From CBDBKL01 sp965206675 (GTDB lineage: Bacteria > Bdellovibrionota > Bdellovibrionia > Bdellovibrionales > JAKFYE01), in contig CBDBKL010000006.1 in the NCBI GenBank assembly GCA_965206675.1, positions 186,001 through 250,000 of the forward strand: a stretch of 64,000 nucleotides of DNA. Direction: 5' to 3'. How positions within the stretch are numbered: the stretch's first letter is position 1; every line of letters starts with the position of its first letter. The notes beneath the pieces are model-generated. The model saw only the letters and a list, made by a program, of their open reading frames with translations, did not search any database and had not been told where the DNA came from. Positions 36,454 to 45,102 of this stretch are shown here, piece by piece. The position numbers were made by a program, and so were the translations under genes.

Positions 36454-39453
36454 TTACTCAGTAATTTCAAAGTGCAAGACTTCTGAGAAGTTATAATTCT
36501 TTTTATTACCACCTTTGTCTCTTAATTGCATTTCCAATAAGCCCCAAGTTCCAGCAGCAGAACCTTTTGGTAGAACATGATGAATAACATATTTTTTATA
36601 CACCGTAGGGTCTCCACCTTTAAAATACTTTGTATGAAAGTTGGTATGGTAATGGTAACCATGATGCCTCTTGCCCAATGGATCTCTTAAAGCATAGGAA
36701 ACACGACCCACTCCAGATTTGTCATCCTTTGCATAATAGGTAATAGTCACATGAGTTTGACCATCAGGATTTTCAGAATTTACAGGTTCGGCACTGATTG
36801 TAATACGATTTATATCTAAAACAGGATTTTCACTATCTGGATTCGATGTCTCAATAGTAACAACTGTCTGCTCTTCATGCTTAGGGTCATTTGAAAAATA
36901 CTGCGTTCCACGATTTAAAGCTTTATCCGTCATATTTAAATAAGAAACTGTGTATCTTCCTGATGGGAAATATTCCGTCACATGAAAACTTACTGTAGCT
37001 TTATTGGTGTCCACATTAACATCTCCATACTTTTGAAGAGAGTAAGACTGAGGACTATCAAGAGGCACAAAATTAACAAACACGCCATTATTTTGTTTCA
37101 TCCCCACAGCTTCATTAATATCCCAAGTGATTTCTACATAGTGAGTGGGACGACCTTCTAGTGTAGATGCTGTTACGTCAATATTAAGAGAGTCTCTAAC
37201 ATACACTGGAGCTGTTGTATCTTCTGTTTCATTGTTAATGTGAAGTTTAAAACCAAAATCTCTCATACCTTCCATGCGTGTATTACCATGTTCATCAGTG
37301 ACTGAAATTTGATTTGTGCTCCAATAACCTGCTTTCGCATGCTCCGGAATTGTTGTTGTTCCTCTTAAAATGTGATTATTACCATTCACAGGGTGAAGAT
37401 AGAGGTCAATAAAGGTACCTATTTCACTCTGAATGCGCAGAAAGGCGTGATCGGCTCCATCATTAAAGCCTTCTTTGTCTAACAACTCAATTTCTATAGT
37501 AACAGATTTCTCCTGAGTTTTTGATCCATTAGCTGTTATATCTACTCTTTTTATTTTCCCTGGATAATCATAATCTGGGAAAAGATTTAACACTTCAAAT
37601 TGCAAATCCTCTCTAATCTGTGAAATATATCTATAACCATTCATAATTGTTCTTTGAATAAAATTAAATTTATCAGGTGCAACGGAAAGAAGTTTGTCTG
37701 GATTCAAGACATAATGAGCAAGACTCTCTGCCATATCTTCATTTGGATTTATAGCATGAGCATAGGGACTCACAAAACTTGTCGTATACTTATTAGACCA
37801 ACCGTCTGGCTCTTCCTCATCTTTATACCAACCTGCAACCTCAATCCATTCTTCTTTTATCGCATCCGATAGAACATTTCTCCAAATAAAGTGCGATTTT
37901 TCATGAAGGATAAGGCGATGAATATCATCTTCCGATCCTCCTTGAAACGCTTTTTCCATAAATTCAACGTAACTGTCACTATTAGGACCACGAGGCCAAG
38001 CCACAGCCGCTGCTTCAGGGTAAAGGGGATGAGGATGTCCATTGCGACGTCGCAGTAAATAACGAAGCCCTGGAATCTTATAATAACCCGAAGGCATTTC
38101 TACGAAAGCAGAGATTAACATGATAAGTTCAATATTATGAAAGTTTTGAAAATTATCAGGATGTTCTCCCGTTAGTGTTTGAATATTAGGAACATTCACA
38201 CTAACACCAAATTTTTCATCAAGGATTTTCTCTATTGCAGAGCGATCACTTCCATCATTGGTATAAAAAAGAACCATCGCTTGAAAAAGTCTCTGAGAAA
38301 AAAACTTTCCTCTTACGCCATCCATACGAACCATTTTAGGACTTGCGTAATTAAAAGCTTCTACACTCAAGTTAATGACAGATTGGCCATCAACTTCATC
38401 AACTTGAATATCATCTTCAATAAATCCATTTTTCAAAACAACTTTTGTACGCTCTATAGAATCATGAGGAATACTCTCTACAATTCTAAGTAAACGATGA
38501 CTATAATCAATAGTCCATGAAACGGATTCATTACTGAGAACAAGGTTGTAGTCATTTAGTAAAGTCTGAGCTGAAGAATGCTCGGGCGCATCAACAACTT
38601 CATCTAAGAATTCAATGTTTGGTGCTTCAGGAACATGAGAAGAATATTCGTATTCTCTGCCAGCTAAATCAGATTCCCAATGGTAACGATAAACATCATC
38701 TTCAATTCTTTCAAAGGTGAAAACAGTCTCTTCTTCTGAGTCTTGATCCCCACTGACGACTTGAGGTTCTGTTACGGCGTAACCCTTAGTTTCAGCAGTA
38801 ACAATATAATCTTCATCTTCTTGAAGATTTAAAGAAGAGAGATCAACCTTCCTATTATAATGAGTTTTAAACGTTCCAAGAATATTATCCTCACTGTTCT
38901 TAACTGTCAGTAAAACAGGTTGAGGATCTTGAAGTCCCTTGATGTGAACATAAAGCCCTTCTAAAGGAGACGGTGATGGGTCAGTTGTTGCAGGAGGGTT
39001 AGCTGGTTGACGTGTGGTTGTTGTCACAGGCTGAGATGGCTGTCTTGTCGTTGTTGTTACGGGCTGAGATGGCTGACGTGTGGTTGTTGTTACGGGTTGA
39101 GATGGTTGTCGTGTGGTGGTGGTTGTCACAGGCTGAGATGGTTGTCTTGTTGTTGTTGTTGTGACGTGATGGCCATGATGAATTGGCTGTCGTGTCGTGG
39201 TTGTTACATGATTGTGAGGATTAGATACTTCAGAATTAGATGATCCAGAGTTAAAAGAATCGGGATCTTCTATATCATTTCCCGAAAAAGATGTCTGTGA
39301 ATCTAATAATGTCTCATCCTCTGGTGCAGAATTTACCATTTCAGGGGGAGCTGGTGGTGGTGCTGTTGAATAAAGAGCTTCACTGTCAAAGGAGTTCTCA
39401 CCGCAACTCGTAAGCAAGATTGAGATAAAAAAGACAAAATACCTTTTCTTCAT
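36454..39453 (-). CDS. Large lipoprotein with Thr/Pro repeat stalk and HExxH metallopeptidase-like domain
   Basis: 999 aa. A lipobox (LLTSCGENS) gives a lipid anchor. A low-complexity linker (~75-165) has about six TTTTRQPSQPV-type repeats, a likely stalk. A beta-rich region (~165-250) follows. The central domain has HEKSH (~517-521), a HExxH zinc motif, and NEDMAESLAHYV about 50 residues later, which could give the third ligand as in gluzincins. The C-terminal ~330 residues contain repeated DDKSGVGRV / DKALNRG / DKGGNKK-type Ig-like or cadherin-like modules. A cell-surface metalloprotease is the best reading. The start is supported by GGGAGG and AAGGAG. Confidence 0.85.
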   Translation of the reverse strand: MKKRYFVFFISILLTSCGENSFDSEALYSTAPPPAPPEMVNSAPEDETLLDSQTSFSGNDIEDPDSFNSGSSNSEVSNPHNHVTTTTRQPIHHGHHVTTTTTRQPSQPVTTTTTRQPSQPVTTTTRQPSQPVTTTTRQPSQPVTTTTRQPANPPATTDPSPSPLEGLYVHIKGLQDPQPVLLTVKNSEDNILGTFKTHYNRKVDLSSLNLQEDEDYIVTAETKGYAVTEPQVVSGDQDSEEETVFTFERIEDDVYRYHWESDLAGREYEYSSHVPEAPNIEFLDEVVDAPEHSSAQTLLNDYNLVLSNESVSWTIDYSHRLLRIVESIPHDSIERTKVVLKNGFIEDDIQVDEVDGQSVINLSVEAFNYASPKMVRMDGVRGKFFSQRLFQAMVLFYTNDGSDRSAIEKILDEKFGVSVNVPNIQTLTGEHPDNFQNFHNIELIMLISAFVEMPSGYYKIPGLRYLLRRRNGHPHPLYPEAAAVAWPRGPNSDSYVEFMEKAFQGGSEDDIHRLILHEKSHFIWRNVLSDAIKEEWIEVAGWYKDEEEPDGWSNKYTTSFVSPYAHAINPNEDMAESLAHYVLNPDKLLSVAPDKFNFIQRTIMNGYRYISQIREDLQFEVLNLFPDYDYPGKIKRVDITANGSKTQEKSVTIEIELLDKEGFNDGADHAFLRIQSEIGTFIDLYLHPVNGNNHILRGTTTIPEHAKAGYWSTNQISVTDEHGNTRMEGMRDFGFKLHINNETEDTTAPVYVRDSLNIDVTASTLEGRPTHYVEITWDINEAVGMKQNNGVFVNFVPLDSPQSYSLQKYGDVNVDTNKATVSFHVTEYFPSGRYTVSYLNMTDKALNRGTQYFSNDPKHEEQTVVTIETSNPDSENPVLDINRITISAEPVNSENPDGQTHVTITYYAKDDKSGVGRVSYALRDPLGKRHHGYHYHTNFHTKYFKGGDPTVYKKYVIHHVLPKGSAAGTWGLLEMQLRDKGGNKKNYNFSEVLHFEITE

Positions 39454-39841
39454 ACTCCTTAATTCCCTCCCCTACCACTCCTACATTCCAAGAAATGAAC
39501 CAAGGGCAGAAAAATCTTAAAAAACTCAAGATATAATAAAAACAGATAGTTAGATGATTTCAGGAATACAAAAAAACCGAGAAATTTAGATACTTTTTTA
39601 ACAGCTGTTTAGAAAAACGACACTTTTTCCAAGATATAATTAGCAGAAGATTTTTTTATCTCTGTATTGTTTCACACTCAAATTAACTCATTATAAACCC
39701 AGTTAAAAGAGTAATGACTCTCCTCAAAGAAAAAACAAACCACCCCTTGCACAAACAACAACAAAAGAGTAGGTTTTTCCAAACAAAAGAATAACGAATT
39801 ATTTTTCTATAAGAAATTTCATTTTCGAAATAGATTAGAAT
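39454..39841. other. 388-bp divergent intergenic region
   Basis: Between the minus-strand 999-aa lipoprotein gene and the plus-strand HAD phosphatase. Very AT-rich, no ORF, no long palindrome. Both promoters should be here, but no box combination stands out. Confidence 0.3.
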
Positions 39842-40387
39842 ATGGAACAACAAATAAACAAAGCCATCTTTTTAGACCGTGACGATACAATTATTCAGGA
39901 TCATATTTACCTAAATGATCCCAAAGATATCGTTTATCTTGATGGTGTCTTTCAAGCTCTAAAAAGCCTCCAAAATGCAGGGTACTTATTGCTCATTGCC
40001 ACTAATCAAAGTGGAGTGGCAAAAGGTCTCGTTCAAACTGAAAACTTAGAAAAAATCCATGAATGTATACAAAAGAAAATGTCGGAATTTGGAATTACAA
40101 TACAAGCTTTCTATTATGCTCCCTTTGACAATGATAAGCCACACCCCATGAGAAAACCTGAACCTGGAATGCTACTTCAAGGGATTAAAGAATTTAATAT
40201 TGATGCCTCACAATCCTGGATGATTGGAGATCGTATGACCGATGTAGAAGCAGGACATCGAGCTGATATGCGCTCTATTTTACTTTTAACAAAGAAAACT
40301 TCAAAAACGTATGACTTTGCTCCACCCGAAGCCCAATTTAAAACACTAGCTGAAGCTGCTCATTTTATACTTAAGACAACCACCTAA
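39842..40387 (+). CDS. HAD-IIIA phosphatase, GmhB-like
   Basis: 181 aa resembling D-glycero-D-manno-heptose-1,7-bisphosphate 7-phosphatase, which acts in LPS inner-core heptose synthesis. The nucleophile motif is FLDRDDTI, then TNQSGVAKG, RKPEPGML (Lys) and IGDRMTDVEAG (acidic pair). The four-ligand zinc loop (C-x-H ... C-x-C) of E. coli GmhB is absent; the corresponding stretch reads YYAPFDNDKPHPMRKPEPG. It may thus be a zinc-free GmhB or a related histidinol- or sugar-phosphate phosphatase. No strong ribosome-binding site precedes the ATG. Confidence 0.82.
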   Translation: MEQQINKAIFLDRDDTIIQDHIYLNDPKDIVYLDGVFQALKSLQNAGYLLLIATNQSGVAKGLVQTENLEKIHECIQKKMSEFGITIQAFYYAPFDNDKPHPMRKPEPGMLLQGIKEFNIDASQSWMIGDRMTDVEAGHRADMRSILLLTKKTSKTYDFAPPEAQFKTLAEAAHFILKTTT

Positions 40388-40410
40388 TTTTTCGCTCATA
40401 AGATCAAAAA

Positions 40411-41841
40411 CTATTTTCTCTTTCTTACTATTTCTGAAGTTACTTCCACTAAAGCATCTCTATACTCAAATATACTACCCTCAAAATAAACAGCCCCTTT
40501 ATTTTCGACCAAATGCTTAAAAGCTTTATCATCCATTTCTTCATAATGGACAGGATCTGTTGCATGAGTTCCATATATCCCGGCACCACCCCCTAGAATC
40601 AATCCCGTCATAGCCAGGCCAATAGTTTCTAAAGCAATCACCCCACCTACACTAATTACTACTAAAAATCCACCTACTATAAGTAATCCATTACCAACCC
40701 CTCTTCTTGTCTCTATTCTCCTTACCTTCCTCTGCAATTCTGCTAGAGATACAATATCTGTAATAGCTTCACATTCATTTTCCATATCCTCACGAGAAGT
40801 ACATTGATAGACCACAACTCCTGTCTTCTCGCTCTTCATTCGTCTTTTATACTCATAACCATATGTATTTCCCGGAAGAGCATGTGGGCGACGTTTGATA
40901 GTAATGAGATCTTCGGGAAAAGGTTCCGTCCTGAGTTCTAAATAAAATTCCACTGGCTTTACAACCGTTACCGGACCTCTTTGAACTTCATTCCTATTAT
41001 TTACTGTCGCATTCTCACCTTCATCACTCGTCGTAGGGCTATCGTTACTTACTGTTGCGCCATCTTCTTCATCACTCACTACTGGAGTATCATCTTCAGC
41101 ACTCGCTACTGGAGCATCACTCTTATCACTTACTGTTGCGCTATCTTCTTCATCATTCACTACTGGAATATCGTCCTCAGCACTCGCCACTAAACTGTCG
41201 CTCTCAACACTCGCTGCCGGAGTATCGCTCTTATCACTTACTGTCGCGCTATCATCTCCATCAATCACTACTGAACCATCGTCCTCAGCACTCGCCACTA
41301 AACTGTCGCTCTCAACACTCGCTGCCGGAGTATCGCTCTTATCACTTACTGTCGCACTATCATCTCCATCACTCACTACTGGAGTATCGTCACTCGCTGC
41401 TGAACTGTCATTCTCACCATTCACAGCTGGAGTATCGCTCTTATCACTTACTGTCGCACCATCTTCTTCATCATCCACTACTGGGGTATCATCCTCATCA
41501 CTCGCTTTCGCATTATCATCTCCGCTATTCGCCATTAAATTATCGTTAATTACTATTACAGTACTATTTTTATCACTCTCAATTGGACTATTATTCTCAT
41601 TATTGACTATTGCACTCTCATCCTCATCATTCACTGTCGCACTATCATCGCTACCATCCTCTGCTGGGCTGTCGTCCTCATTATTGACTATCTCACTATC
41701 ACCACTCACTATTGGGTTATCATTCTCATTATTGACTGTCGGGCTATTAAAATCAGCACAGGATACTAAAGACAAACTGAGTACAATCATAAGACAGCGG
41801 CGTGCTAACAAAAACGCTTGAAAACATTTAAAAGAACTCAC
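40411..41841 (-). CDS. Acidic Ser/Asp repeat lipoprotein with C-terminal membrane hairpin
   Basis: 476 aa. Lipobox LSLVSCADF. Residues ~30-280 are low-complexity Asp/Ser/Glu/Thr repeats (units such as DSATVSDKSDTPAASVESD); two tandem copies of a 36-residue unit show as a 108-bp direct repeat in the DNA (41171-41263 and 41279-41371). Two adjacent hydrophobic segments (~385-405, ~410-430) lie in the C-terminal part. Function unknown; the repeat resembles a flexible surface stalk. The start is GTG 41841 with GGAGG 6 bases upstream. It converges with the HAD gene with a 23-bp gap. Confidence 0.8.
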   Translation of the reverse strand: MSSFKCFQAFLLARRCLMIVLSLSLVSCADFNSPTVNNENDNPIVSGDSEIVNNEDDSPAEDGSDDSATVNDEDESAIVNNENNSPIESDKNSTVIVINDNLMANSGDDNAKASDEDDTPVVDDEEDGATVSDKSDTPAVNGENDSSAASDDTPVVSDGDDSATVSDKSDTPAASVESDSLVASAEDDGSVVIDGDDSATVSDKSDTPAASVESDSLVASAEDDIPVVNDEEDSATVSDKSDAPVASAEDDTPVVSDEEDGATVSNDSPTTSDEGENATVNNRNEVQRGPVTVVKPVEFYLELRTEPFPEDLITIKRRPHALPGNTYGYEYKRRMKSEKTGVVVYQCTSREDMENECEAITDIVSLAELQRKVRRIETRRGVGNGLLIVGGFLVVISVGGVIALETIGLAMTGLILGGGAGIYGTHATDPVHYEEMDDKAFKHLVENKGAVYFEGSIFEYRDALVEVTSEIVRKRK

Positions 41842-42028
41842 TCTCTACCTCCTCAAACCCAAGCAGAATTCCCAAGCTATCATATAACAAAAACCAAATT
41901 AAGCACGAAAATCATAATCTGGTCATCAATATTAAAAAAGAGGAAAATCGATCTACTCTCTTATGAAAATTTTTTCCCAATGAATAACATTGGTCAAATG
42001 ATTTGCATAAAAAATACAAAAAAATTAC

Positions 42029-42616
42029 CTATGAAAGCCCTAGCAGATATTTCTGTAAAACCCCCTCAGTTCCACGCCTTAAATGATAAAAGCGAGACTC
42101 CTCTATATCTAAATCGTTATTCTCTAAAATAGATGTCTTTAAAAACTCATAAGTCTCATCAGAAGGTTTTAAAATACCTATATGAAAAAGAAGTTTTATT
42201 TCAAACTGAGTGTAAAGTTTCAAAAGGTTTTCACAATTCTCTAATGCTTTAAAAGTATTGCCCAATAAATTAAAAAACCCTTCCCCTTCTTTATTACCCA
42301 CTTGTGCTACCCGATCAATAATATCTAAAACCTTTAAGGCCAAAGTTAGTTTTTCATAATCCTCTCGGAGGAATTTAAAATCTTTAATCAAAGCTGCTTC
42401 TTTAATAACGGCTAAGCCATTTGATCTGGGGATTTGATAATTAAAACAAATAAAGTGTGTGGGCTGTAAAGCACCTCCTCCAAAACGCTTTTTACTCTTT
42501 AATGCAGAGCGAGCAAAAAGATCTAATTTATCTCCCTGTTTTGTCAAAATCTTAACAATGAGATCCGCTTCAGAATACTTTATAGTTCTTAAAACAATAC
42601 CCTTCTCTTTTATCAA
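42029..42616 (-). CDS. recO: DNA repair protein RecO
   Basis: Mediator of RecFOR recombination: binds SSB and ssDNA and helps load RecA. The N-terminal OB fold is recognisable (KEKGIVLRTIKYSEADLIVKI, LTKQGDKLDLFARSALKSKK), as is the helical C-terminal part. At 195 aa it is shorter than E. coli RecO (242) and lacks the zinc-finger cysteines, as in many relatives. The TTG start has AAGGGG 9 bases upstream. It lies 28 bp behind mgtE. Confidence 0.88.
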   Translation of the reverse strand: MIKEKGIVLRTIKYSEADLIVKILTKQGDKLDLFARSALKSKKRFGGGALQPTHFICFNYQIPRSNGLAVIKEAALIKDFKFLREDYEKLTLALKVLDIIDRVAQVGNKEGEGFFNLLGNTFKALENCENLLKLYTQFEIKLLFHIGILKPSDETYEFLKTSILENNDLDIEESRFYHLRRGTEGVLQKYLLGLS

Positions 42617-42644
42617 ACTGCAATCCCCTTATCATTAAATACCT

Positions 42645-44003
42645 TCAGGTCACCAAACCTACCCAACCAATAACCCAGTGGACCAAACCAAAAAGTACAA
42701 AAATAGCAATCATATTGGATATAGCAGTTACCACAGATACAGTCGAAACAGCTGGATCCATACCCATCTGTTGTAACAAAAGAGGAACTAAACTTCCCAA
42801 ACTCATTGATAAAACGATCTGCACCACTAACCCCACACCTAAAAGAAACGCAAGATTTGTTAAAAAACCCATACCCATAGTAAATAAAATAAGAGCACCA
42901 CCAAACACGCCCCCAATGAGTAAACTCAAAGCCACTTCATTGGATAAATGTTTACCACAGTTTCGAAAACCTAACTTATCCTGTCTTATGCTACCAACAG
43001 CAAAAGTCGCTGACTGATGACCTACTGCTGTTCCCAAGGCTAAAAAAAGCGGTAAAAGTCCAAAGGGCACCCACTGTTCATGAGAAGAAAATATAATCTT
43101 TAGAAACATAAAGGCCATTATGCCTCCTAAAAACGCCACAGACAACCATGAGCACCGTGATTTAAAGTGACTCAAAAAGGAAACCCTTCCCCCGCCTCCT
43201 ATCTGCCCCATAGCATAAAGATCTTCGTCAGCCTCTTCTCTAATCACATCAATGACATCATCAACTGTAACAATTCCCAAAAGAGTATGATGTTCATCGA
43301 CAACAGGTAGGGATAAAAAATCATACCGAGCTACTATCTTTGCTACAGCTTCTTGAGCCTCATTTGATCCAACAGCAATCACATCTTTATTCATTAAGTC
43401 TTTAAGTACAGACTCAGGCTTTGAAAGAATTAATTGCTTTAAACTCAACACACCCAGTAACTTAGAGTCTTCATCAATAACATAGACATAAAAAGTAATA
43501 AGATTTTCATCTTTTATTTTTTGAATTTTATGAATAGCTTCAGAAACAGTAAGGTTTTGATCTAAAGCCAAAACATCTGAGTTCATAATACCACCAGCAG
43601 AGTCTTCCGGATAACTCATCAAATCTTCTACTTCGACTTTTTCCTCACTGCTCATGCCATCTAAAATTTTCTTTGATTGCTCCTTTTCTAAACGTGCCAA
43701 TAAATCGGCCACATCATCAGATGCCATAAGAGAAACAAGAGCGTTAATTTCTCCACTGGGTAGAGTTTCCAAAAACTCTTTTTGTATATCTTCCCTAAGA
43801 TAACTTAATATTTTAGATCGCCTTTCTCGTTTCTTTTCTAATTGAAAAACAAAAAGCCGTTCATGCGCATCTAACTCACTCAATAACAATGCAATATCTG
43901 CTGTGTGTGTTTTTTCTAAAACACGAGCAATATTTCGATTCGCATTTCTTTTAAGTAATTTACGAACACTGCTTAAAAGTATTCTGATTTTATTATCAGA
44001 CAT
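42645..44003 (-). CDS. mgtE: MgtE-family magnesium transporter
   Basis: Inner-membrane Mg2+ channel. MgtE N domain (~30-130), two CBS domains (~135-255, with SLKQLILSKPESVLKDLMNK and HTLLGIVTVDDVIDVIREE) and five membrane segments (~285-450). The pore signature SLGSLVPLLLQQMGMDPAV is clear. The conserved Asp of the last membrane helix (Thermus SDVTGL) is Asn here (SNMIAI). 452 aa is full length. The start overlaps the flippase gene stop by 8 bp. Confidence 0.93.
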   Translation of the reverse strand: MSDNKIRILLSSVRKLLKRNANRNIARVLEKTHTADIALLLSELDAHERLFVFQLEKKRERRSKILSYLREDIQKEFLETLPSGEINALVSLMASDDVADLLARLEKEQSKKILDGMSSEEKVEVEDLMSYPEDSAGGIMNSDVLALDQNLTVSEAIHKIQKIKDENLITFYVYVIDEDSKLLGVLSLKQLILSKPESVLKDLMNKDVIAVGSNEAQEAVAKIVARYDFLSLPVVDEHHTLLGIVTVDDVIDVIREEADEDLYAMGQIGGGGRVSFLSHFKSRCSWLSVAFLGGIMAFMFLKIIFSSHEQWVPFGLLPLFLALGTAVGHQSATFAVGSIRQDKLGFRNCGKHLSNEVALSLLIGGVFGGALILFTMGMGFLTNLAFLLGVGLVVQIVLSMSLGSLVPLLLQQMGMDPAVSTVSVVTAISNMIAIFVLFGLVHWVIGWVGLVT

Positions 44004-44979
44004 GGGTAGCCTTTGATGATTTATGACAAAAATATAAAATAGCTCCTAAAAGGCCATAAAATAACATCATAACCTGAACTGTTGTAATAATAGTAGGACC
44101 TAAATCGGATTCATATCCCAAGGTTAAATTAAATAAAAATAAAAAGGCCGCCTGACCTACTCCAATTCCTGCAGGAGAAATAGGAAGAGCTATTGCGATT
44201 AATCCTAAAGGAATCACAAAGAAATACAAACTTAAAGGAACTTCTGTAAAATGCAAAAGCTCTCCTATCATAATAAAAAGACCAACAAATCCTATTTCAG
44301 TTACAATCCCCATCAATAATGCAAGGAAAAAATGCTTGGGACAAAGTCTATAAGTGTGTATAGCCATTAAAACACGATGAATAAAATGACCACAGGGTAT
44401 TTTCTTAAGAAAAGCATTAAGTTGAACATTCTGAATAACTCTCTTTGAAAAAGAAATTGAAAAGCAAATAAGGTAGGCACAAAACGCAGCAACTACAAAT
44501 GCAGCCAAATAAGTTAATTCTATATGCTCTAAAATACTATCATAGAAAAAAAATATAGAAAAAAGGGCTATAACAACCATACCGAAAAGCCCAATGATCC
44601 GATCCATTAATACAGTTATACCCGCTTCAACTTTCCGGTTGCGCTGATCCTTAACGAGATAATATCCCTTGACCAAATCCCCACCCACAGCTCCTGGAAT
44701 AGCAAAATTAAAAAATAAGCCTATAAATGTCAGTTTAAGAGTCTGCCAAAAACTCAATTGAAAACCTTGACCCTGTAACAAGAGGTACCATCTAAAATTA
44801 TTACTAGAGATTAACAATAATACGAAAAATAAAAGTCCGACGATAGAAGGTTGAGAAAAAATGTCCCCAACCATCGAAAAATTCAAACTCCCCTTATAAA
44901 TAGTCCACCATAGCAACCCTCCACCAAGGGTAAGTTTTAACATTATTGCCATAATGTTTTTTACAGTTGAACTCTGCAC
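43996..44979 (-). CDS. YbhN/AglD-type integral membrane protein (LPG synthase TM family)
   Basis: About 327 aa with eight or nine membrane segments. Family features are LLLISSNNFRWYLLLQGQGF, AIPGAVGGDLVKGYYLVKDQ, the VLMDRIIGLFGM segment and LPISPAGIGVGQAAF. Related proteins flip or transfer lipid-linked precursors. GTG 44979 is chosen because AGGAG lies exactly 5 bases upstream; the longer frame to ATG 45012 has no ribosome-binding site. It heads a three-gene unit with mgtE and recO and is divergent from ugd. Confidence 0.88.
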   Translation of the reverse strand: MQSSTVKNIMAIMLKLTLGGGLLWWTIYKGSLNFSMVGDIFSQPSIVGLLFFVLLLISSNNFRWYLLLQGQGFQLSFWQTLKLTFIGLFFNFAIPGAVGGDLVKGYYLVKDQRNRKVEAGITVLMDRIIGLFGMVVIALFSIFFFYDSILEHIELTYLAAFVVAAFCAYLICFSISFSKRVIQNVQLNAFLKKIPCGHFIHRVLMAIHTYRLCPKHFFLALLMGIVTEIGFVGLFIMIGELLHFTEVPLSLYFFVIPLGLIAIALPISPAGIGVGQAAFLFLFNLTLGYESDLGPTIITTVQVMMLFYGLLGAILYFCHKSSKATHV

Positions 44980-45102
44980 ATAAACTCCTATAAGTTGATC
45001 TTGATAAAACATATATACTTAGTCACTGATTAATTACCTCACCTATATCTTTGAACATATAGAGGAATGAGGTGAGAAAAACCAACCGGTAAAGGAAACG
45101 TG

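Noticed and set aside
39000..39200. CRISPR-like short repeats
   Set aside because: The ~33-36-bp periodicity encodes the TTTTRQPSQPV stalk of the 999-aa lipoprotein in frame; there are no unique spacers.
41055..41549. Plus-strand His/Ser/Leu-rich ORF of 164 aa
   Set aside because: It mirrors the Ser/Asp repeat coding region of the minus-strand lipoprotein and lacks a ribosome-binding site or independent domain.
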